A stretch of 64,000 bases of DNA, from NCBI GenBank assembly GCA_903813345.2, contig CAIIXF020000003.1, positions 2,322,109 through 2,386,108 on the forward strand, in the 5' to 3' direction. Within the stretch, counting starts at the first letter, position 1. Each line of letters begins with the position of its first letter. Below the pieces are notes generated by a model. It was not told the DNA's origin and did not search any database. It was given only the letters and a program-made list of their open reading frames with translations. Origin of the DNA: Owenia fusiformis. Taxonomy: Eukaryota > Annelida > Polychaeta > Sabellida > Oweniidae. Positions 57,690 to 64,000 of the stretch are shown here, in pieces. The position numbers and the translations under genes were made by a program.

Positions 57690-58520
57690 AGGCCCCATAT
57701 AAAGTTTAAACCACTTTGGCTTATATTGTAGTCTTACCCAATGTTATCAAAGTGTGATATGGGAAACTTTTTTTTTTAATTTCAAAAAGTGGTTTTTGAT
57801 AGACTTTTTGTTCCAAAATTTGTGAATTTATTTAAAACCAACTTTTAGAGGTCACTCATATCTTCTAATTGGCCACAATTCATATCAATGCATAGCATTC
57901 ATCCTCCCATGTTTTTTGCCGAAAAGATTAAGAAAATCGATTCATAAATAAGCGAGAAATGAACTTATCAGTGCATGAAAATGGTTCTGAGAAAAATGCA
58001 TTTCAAAATTTTAGTTCTCATAGAAACCAATGGTACAATGATATCTAAGACATAATTTATTCTTCCTTTTAACCTGGTTAGACAATCAACATTGGTTTTT
58101 TATGAAAGTCTAACATATTTAGAAAAGATTGACATCGAAAAAAAAATTTCAATTTTTTCAAAAAGTTTTTGTTACCTTAGTGACATCACTAATGTTTCAA
58201 AATATTTTTGATATGTTAAAACATTGAAGTGGCCCATTAAATATGGCATTTTATTATTGAAATAGTGTGTCCTTTCTTCAACCTTTGCATTGGTGTTAAA
58301 AAGATAATCTTTTTTGAAATGCATTAAGAAATATTTGATGATTAAGAAATTTCAACTTTTTTTGAAAAATGGCGGGAAATTTGAATATTTGAGAAATGAA
58401 ATGCTCACAACTTTTTTTTCAAACATTTTTTTTGTTCAAAAATCTCTAAAATCACTTTTTAAGTCCTGACAAATAGTAAATGAATGATCAAAAAATATTT
58501 TCAAACTTTAGACGGGGACT
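57690..58520 (-). mobile_element. 831-bp TTAA-target DNA element, copy 2
   Basis: Flanked by TTAA (57686-57689, 58521-58524). Inverted with respect to 8978-9808 and of identical length, with scattered substitutions only. It lies in the long intron of the NHL gene. Confidence 0.9.
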
Positions 58521-58524
58521 TTAA

Positions 58525-59181
58525 AGGACAGGGGTGATATTGATGTTTTGTTTACTTTTTGTTCTATTGAATACGAATTGATTTATTAGCTTACATCCCC
58601 TGGCTTTTATTTGGAATGATCCAAAGGGGTCCCAACCAATCTAGAACAACATTTTGTTTTCATGAATTAAATGACCTCCCAAAAATTGTAATTATTTGAA
58701 ATGTATTTCTGTATAAAAATAGTGTATTTACAGTAAATATTAAATCTGGATTTAGAGCTTTTTCTACTATTTTCATTTCCTTGTTTTAGCATAAATAGCA
58801 TAAAATCAAGTGCAAGTGTTTTATGATTTTTTGTAAGGGCCATGTTAACTGTTTTCTGATCATACTCCAGTTTTATGAACTTTATTATATGGAAGAGGGA
58901 GGGGGAGGGGTTTCTTGTTGTTGGAGTTATTGAAGGAAGGATGTGGGGCTGCATAAATGAATGGAATATGCAATATTCTGGGGGGCAAAATATGATTTTT
59001 TAGATTTAAGATTTAAATGAACAGTAACAAAATAGAAAGATTATGAACTAAAAACTTAAATAAAATATATCAATGTACTGGTTGAAAGAAAACAGCTTTT
59101 AAAAAATTGCTATACCTACGCTGGTCTGGATTTACTTCATGTTTAACTGTGTGCAAATATCATTATTCCAAATTTGCTTGA
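58525..59181. other. Intronic sequence, no gene recognised
   Basis: AT-rich with a G-rich run near 58890. The minus-strand frame at 58667-58954 has no supporting feature. Confidence 0.5.
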
Positions 59182-59830
59182 TCACGGGTTACTAGAGTAT
59201 CCGCGTATATTGAGTATGACCGGTTCTAAGCTTACGAGTGTGACCGTATTTCTGTTCCTATAAACAGACGAGGTGAGTACTTGCTTTTTATGATTCTCAG
59301 TTTTAAAGAGATCAATATTAAAATCACCCATCAAAAATATAGTCTTTTTCTCATTTACAACTCTAGCTAATAGTTCATCAAGTAATGTATTAAAATCAGA
59401 AATATTAATGTTCGGAGGCTTATAAATAGTAAGAATAATCACATTTTGAGAGTTTTCCTTAGGAATTTCTATAGCTAAAGATTCACAGTCATTGCTTTTC
59501 AAAGTAAGGTCATTTCTTTGTATATATTTAATTCCCTTTAAAATGTGTAAAGCTACACCACCACCATGTTTATACTGTCGAGAACAGAATTCACTATTAT
59601 AATTATTTTGTACATATAATTGTTCAATATCTTTCTTAAGCCACGTTTCTGACATTCCAATAACAGAAATCTTATTTTCAGCATTTCCATAAAATTATTA
59701 AATTTTCATTCATTTTTGGACAAACTTCTCATATTTATATGAAGAAGTGATAGATCTTTAGTGTTTTGAAGAGCACGAGCAATCTGATCTATATTCAAAT
59801 AGTTGCATTTTGACATTAATGTATGGATGG
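59182..59830 (-). pseudogene. LINE endonuclease fragment
   Basis: Minus strand: a piece with LHINMRSLSKNE, then frame breaks, then MSETWLKKDIEQLYVQNNYN, YKHGGGVALHI, ILTIYKPPNINISDFNTLLD and MGDFNIDLFKTE. These are the N-terminal motifs of a CR1/jockey-type endonuclease domain. At least one frameshift or stop lies between the two parts, and the coding similarity fades after FKTE, so this is a dead fragment. Confidence 0.8.
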
Positions 59831-60020
59831 TTAAGTCTTCATCGTTCAGAGAATCATTCATATTATCATCGATCGGGTTAAAAGATAAGTTTTCTTAAAT
59901 AATCAAAAGAGCTGAAGCTTGAAGCTAGGTCAAAAAATTCCTTTAGGTGTTGTATCATAAAAAGGCAATAACACTAGATCTTTGTTTAGCCAGGGGGGCA
60001 CATTACAAATATGCAAATGT

Positions 60021-60412
60021 TTATTTGATGTCACTTATTGCCAAAATGTCATTGATGATTCTTGGTATCTGATTTGACAGCCCTCTAGGGGAAATGCCTG
60101 GTTTAAACTTGGTAATAACAACAATACCATGTTGAATATCATCAGTTTTGAGTCTATCCAGTAGTTGTTTCCCAATGCCATATAGACCGCAATCATTGTA
60201 TCCCTCTTTAATAGATCCATCACTGTTTGCGATTCTATAAGCATAGACGTTGTGTGCAGCTTTGGCAATGGTGTTGACTTTGAGCATCTTCATCAAGACA
60301 GTTGAAGCCTGCTTAATGGTAGATACAGATGCAGAATGCCCCTGAGCAGTGACCCCTTGATTGTATATGACTGTATGTTGAATCACATCATCAGGAATAT
60401 CCTCAAAATCAG
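60021..60412 (-). CDS. UPF0029/IMPACT-like domain, terminal exon
   Basis: Minus strand, possible acceptor acttccaactttag before 60412, stop TAA at 60021. It encodes about 130 residues starting ADFEDIPDDVIQHTVIYNQG. The core IAKAAHNVYAYRI, then EGYNDCGLYGIGKQLLDRLK, then GIVVITKFKPG, resembles the UPF0029 (IMPACT/YigZ) domain, whose usual pattern is A-[ST]-H-N-x-[YF]-A-Y-R, DDGE-x-x-AG-x-x-LL and VVV-[ST]-RW-[YF]-GG. Here the DDGE acid pair is DCGL and the RWYGG is KFKPG, so it is a diverged member. IMPACT proteins regulate the eIF2 kinase GCN2; no such role can be claimed here. Repeat B abuts its 5' side. It may be an old gene or a transposon-borne gene. Confidence 0.6.
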
Positions 60413-60429
60413 CTAAAGTTGGAAGTTGA

Positions 60430-61242
60430 TGTAATTTTTGCCAAATTTTTTGGTAACAAAATTATTTCATACAACTACTTTTTACAATGACATGACTTTT
60501 TAACAATGCAGGAAACCTGAAATTATTTGTAAAGCTAGGAAATGGGCCACAAGTGAATTTTGCAAGACAAAAATGGCGACCATTTTAAAAATAGGCAAGC
60601 TTTTGAACCAGGAGTCATAGGGGAGTTTTCTAAATTGATGTTGAACAAAGATAACTTAAAACGGAAATCCTATTGACAGAAGTTTTAAGGCAAATGGTCC
60701 AAAAAAGGAGTTCGCAAGATAGATGGACAAATCAATGTTAACTAAAATGGCTGAAAATAAAAAATGGATAACATTTTTTGCCGATTTTTTGTATTTCATT
60801 CAACTACTCTTTACAGTAACATGGCTTTTTACAATGCAGGACACCTGAAATTATTTTTAAAGCTAGGAAATGGGCCAAAAGTGAATTTCAAGAGACGAAA
60901 ATGGCGACTTTTTTGAAAATAGGCAAGGTTTTGCACCAGAAGTCATAGGGGAGTTTTTTGAATTGATGTTGAACAAATATAACTTAAAACGGGAATGCTA
61001 TCAACACAGGTTTTAAAGCAAATGGTCCAAAAGTGAATTTCGCGAGACAAAAATGGCGGCCATTTTGAAAATAGGCGGGCTTTTGAACCAGGAGTCAAGA
61101 GGGGTTTTTCTATATTGATGTTGAAAAAAATAACATAAAAGGGAATCCTGTTGACAGAGGTTATGAAACTGGCCAATTGTTGACAGCTTGACAGACGGAC
61201 AGACAAACGGAGTGATTGCAATAGCTCATCATGTGAGCTAAA
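60430..61242 (-). mobile_element. Partial inverted copy of element 'B'
   Basis: Ends GTGATTGCAATAGCTCATCATGTGAGCTAA-like at 61242 (the reverse of the 20297 start). It holds two to three body units ('aaaatggcg.ccattttgaaaataggc', 'ggagttttctaaattgatgttgaac'). Confidence 0.75.
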
Positions 61243-61680
61243 AACAACAACATTACACCAACATAATGAGACATTTGGGCTGTAGCTAATACATATTCTC
61301 TGAAATAGATACATCAGCAGGGACTATGATCAATAAACTGCTTTTGCTTTATTAAAAGTAGGTCAAATGGGTTTTTATAATTTCTTCTATTTCATGGCAT
61401 ATTTGAATTCTGGATGTGATTTTCTACCAAAACAACTTGATTTGCAGTTATTTATTTTAATTCAAATTTTAAAGATTTTACAGTTTTCTCAAAAAGGCCA
61501 GGCTAAATCCCTATTGGCACAATGTTAAAATAAAATAAAATATAGTATTCATAATAGTATTACAGATATTAATCAAACAAGGAAAATACTTCCTAGATGA
61601 CAATGCTTTCTCTTATATTGGATTTCTATATTTTTATATATAGTGACCTACATACTTAATAAGTCATACAAATTCTTTTC
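61243..61680. other. No gene recognised
   Basis: AT-rich intronic or intergenic sequence. Confidence 0.5.
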
Positions 61681-62371
61681 CTGGCAGATATCAGTGCAAA
61701 CGATATTTACAGGAGGACAATAATTCCTCTTACATTACTTGTCCTGGCAGAAATTATAGCAAACTAGGACAATATATTCTGGAGGACAATACTTTCTCTT
61801 ATAATAGATTTCCATACTATTATATAGTGACCTACATACGTAACAAGTCATACAAACTCTTCCTGGCAGATGTCAATGCAAACGAGGACAATATTTACAG
61901 GAGGACAATAATTCCTCTTACATTATACTTGTCCTGGCAGATATTATAGCAAACTAGGACAATATTTCCTGGAGGACAATACTTTCTCTTATAGTAGATT
62001 TCCATACTTTTATATAGTGACCTTCATATGTAACAAGTCATACAAACTCTTCCTGGCAGATATCAGTGCAAACGAGGACAATATTTACATGAGGACAATA
62101 ATTCCTCTTACGTTACTTGTCCTGGCAGATATTATAGCAAACTAGGACAATATTTCCCCAAGGACAAAAATAATGCTTACATAAGATTCCCATGTTCCTT
62201 TAAACAGTTATACAGTCTTTTCCTGGAAGATATACTATACATGCGAACTAGGACAATATTTCCTAGAGGGCAATAATTCCTCTTACATTAATTTCTCAAA
62301 CTTTCATATGGTGTCCTTTAAACTTTACCAGTCATACAAAGTCTTCTCCTGGTGAATACCAATCCAAACTA

Positions 62372-62689
62372 CACTGGCGGATTAGGGGGGGGGGGGGGGG
62401 CCTGGGGGCCCGCCCCCCCCCCCCCCTTGGGTGGGCCCAGAAAAATACAAATTGGGCCCAAAAAATTTTGGGCCAAAAAAGGCCTTAAGGCCCCAAAAAG
62501 TGGGCCTTTTTGGTCATAACTGGGCCTTTTAAGGCCTTATTTTTTAAATTCAGGCCAAATTTTGAAGAAAATGGGCCTCAAAATTTCAAAATTTGGGCCC
62601 ACTTTTGGGTTTAAGGGGCCAAAAATTTTTCGTTTTTTTCTCTGACCTGAAATTTGGGCCCCCCTTGTTGGTTCCCAGATCCGCCCCTG
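62372..62689 (+). mobile_element. GGCGGAT-ended element, copy 3
   Basis: CACTGGCGGATTAGGGG to ATCCGCCCCTG, flanked by AAACTA (62366-62371, 62690-62695), which also occurs in uninterrupted units of the array. 318 bp, same family as 38369-38702. Confidence 0.8.
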
Positions 62690-62988
62690 AAACTAGGTAC
62701 TAGGACAATATTCCCTGAGGGACAATAGTTCCTCTTCACTAGATTCCCATACATTAATATGTTGACCTTCAAACTAAAGCAGTCACACAAGTCTTGTCCT
62801 GGCAGACATCAATGCAAACTTGGACAATATTTCCCGGGGGACAATAATTCATCTTACATGTACATTAGATTCCCATACATTAATATGGTAATTTTCAAAC
62901 TAAACCAGTCATACAAAGTCTTGTCCAGGCAGTTATCAATGCAAACTAGGACAATATTTCCCGGGGACAATAATTCATCTTACATTAG

Positions 62989-63427
62989 CAGGCCTGTCAA
63001 CTTGGGAACACCTAACATGAGTGACTTGGAAATGTTGAACACCTCCCCTCAAAATGTGGACACCTTGGTCCAAATGTGAACACCTTGATCCAAATTTTGA
63101 ACACCTCAAATTTTTCGCACTCGCTACGCTCGCGTTTCAAACATCCGTCAACGGGGGGGGGGGGGGGGGAACGGAATGCGTGACATATACGTAATTCGCT
63201 TGAAAAGTCCGAACGAAATGCGTACGTTTTTTTCCGGCGTTCGTATTTTTGCTGGGTAGACGATCTTTTTTAGAAATTTTTTTACAGAATGATTTTTGCT
63301 TGACAATTACCAGGTAAAATGCGTATTTGCGTGACATTTTCTGTCACGCAAAAATAACTGGCGTGACTTCAAATTCTTCAGCAAATGCGTGACAAATACG
63401 CAAATTGCGGGACAGTTGACAGGCCTG
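62989..63427 (+). mobile_element. 439-bp element with CAGGCCTGTCAA ends and 6-bp duplication
   Basis: CATTAG at 62983-62988 and 63428-63433; ends CAGGCCTGTCAAC and TTGACAGGCCTG. The interior has repeated 'gaacacct' words on the left, a long G run near 63153, and repeated 'gcgtgaca' words on the right. A partial second copy is at 56332-56506. No coding capacity. Confidence 0.8.
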
Positions 63428-63569
63428 CATTAGATTCCCATACATTAATATGTTACTTTTAAAACTAAAGCAGTCATACAAAGTCTTGTCCAGGCAGATA
63501 TCAATGCAAACTAGGACAATATTCACTGAAGGACAATAATTCCTCTTACATCAGATTCCTATATTTTAA

Positions 63570-63968
63570 TATGATGATGTTAATACTGAACCAATCATTA
63601 AATTTTTTAATTTTTAATTTTCAAAATAACCCTAAGACCTTGCTCTATAAGAATCCAGTGAGTAACTTAGGGCACACAAAGTTTTTTAATATTTTGCTCA
63701 GCTGCTGACCTATGAAGAAAAGCTTTAGAAGGTTAAATCTTAAATCTTGATGATTTTGAAAAAATACTTTCTTTGACCTTTTTAACCTTTTTTTGATTTT
63801 GAGCTAAAATTCTTAAGTCTAGAGTCAGATTTGAACTTCTGGCATTTAATTTATCAAAAATTACGTTATTCTAGGAAAATGGTGGCCATTTTGAAAATTA
63901 GCTGTCATCTTGAAAATTCTTTCTTGAACAAATCTAGTGTGAGTATGAGCATACTTAATAAAACTCAC
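63570..63968. other. Intronic sequence, no gene recognised
   Basis: This forms the 5' part of the long intron of the minus-strand NHL gene if the exon at 63969 is real. Confidence 0.45.
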
Positions 63969-64000
63969 CTGTAACACCAACCACGTATGACTCAATTTCA
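63969..64000 (-). CDS. Probable preceding exon of the NHL-repeat gene (cut by window edge)
   Basis: On the minus strand, EIESYVVGVT is followed by G and donor gtgagt at 63968. The single leftover base matches the phase needed by the 55306-56072 exon (G + TC = Val). There are only 32 bases in view, so this rests on the donor, the phase and the open frame. Confidence 0.5.

Larger units (their letters stand above)
61680..63570 (+). repeat. Tandem array of ~150-bp units, interrupted by two elements
   Basis: Many diverged units with 'gcaaactaggacaatatttcc.ggaggacaataattcctcttac', 'agattcccatac.tt.atatggtgac' and 'ccagtcatacaaa.tcttgtcctggcagatatcaa'. Insertions at 62372-62689 and 62989-63427 each carry target duplications made from array sequence. 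No coding. Confidence 0.8.

Overview
The window is animal nuclear DNA. Genes are split by GT-AG introns, LINE retrotransposons with separate ORF1 and ORF2 are present, and short inverted-repeat elements, minisatellites and poly-G runs are dense. A cathepsin X/Z gene, an NHL-repeat gene and a multi-copy peptide precursor point to a bilaterian invertebrate. Repeat ends such as TTAGCTCACATGGTGAGC followed by TCCG runs remind me of lophotrochozoan (mollusc-type) genomes. That is an impression, not a demonstrated placement.

Layout. 1-4.2 kb: no gene seen. 4.2-4.9 kb (+): last exon of a secreted precursor with an EGF-like module and nine copies of an N-[V/L/I]-W-F-[N/H]-P-[L/F]-[L/M]-R peptide. 7.2-13.3 kb (+): a nearly complete LINE (PHD and CCHC ORF1; endonuclease, RT and RNase H ORF2), broken by an 831-bp element with a TTAA target duplication. 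13.9-32.8 kb (+): a complete cathepsin X/Z gene. Its introns hold most of the repeats, but also four alternative 76-nt versions of exon 5 and an array of seven partial exon-4 copies, each with its own 3' splice site. 34.4-48.5 kb: a truncated LINE interrupted by a 13.3-kb inverted-repeat element. The element has 79-bp ends and a 5-bp target duplication. It contains a small spliced minus-strand gene with a frameshift, a nested 5-kb inverted-repeat element, and a 2.7-kb polypurine array. 48.5-54.9 kb: repeats and DNA-element remnants. 55.3-64 kb (-): last exon and part of the preceding exon of an NHL-repeat protein. Their roughly 7.9-kb intron contains repeats, a LINE endonuclease fragment and a separate UPF0029/IMPACT-like terminal exon. 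A tandem array with two inserted elements lies at 61.7-63.6 kb.

The strongest candidate for an undescribed system is the cathepsin X/Z locus. Exons 5a-5d have identical length (76 nt), compatible phases, open frames and splice-site sequences. Because 76 is not a multiple of 3, inclusion of exactly one is needed to keep frame. This would let one gene make four proteases differing just before the catalytic His. Upstream, eight tandem acceptors compete for exon 4, and only the last gives an open frame. Second is the 13.3-kb element, whose borders are fixed by the split LINE.

All calls are from reading the sequence; no alignment or search was run.
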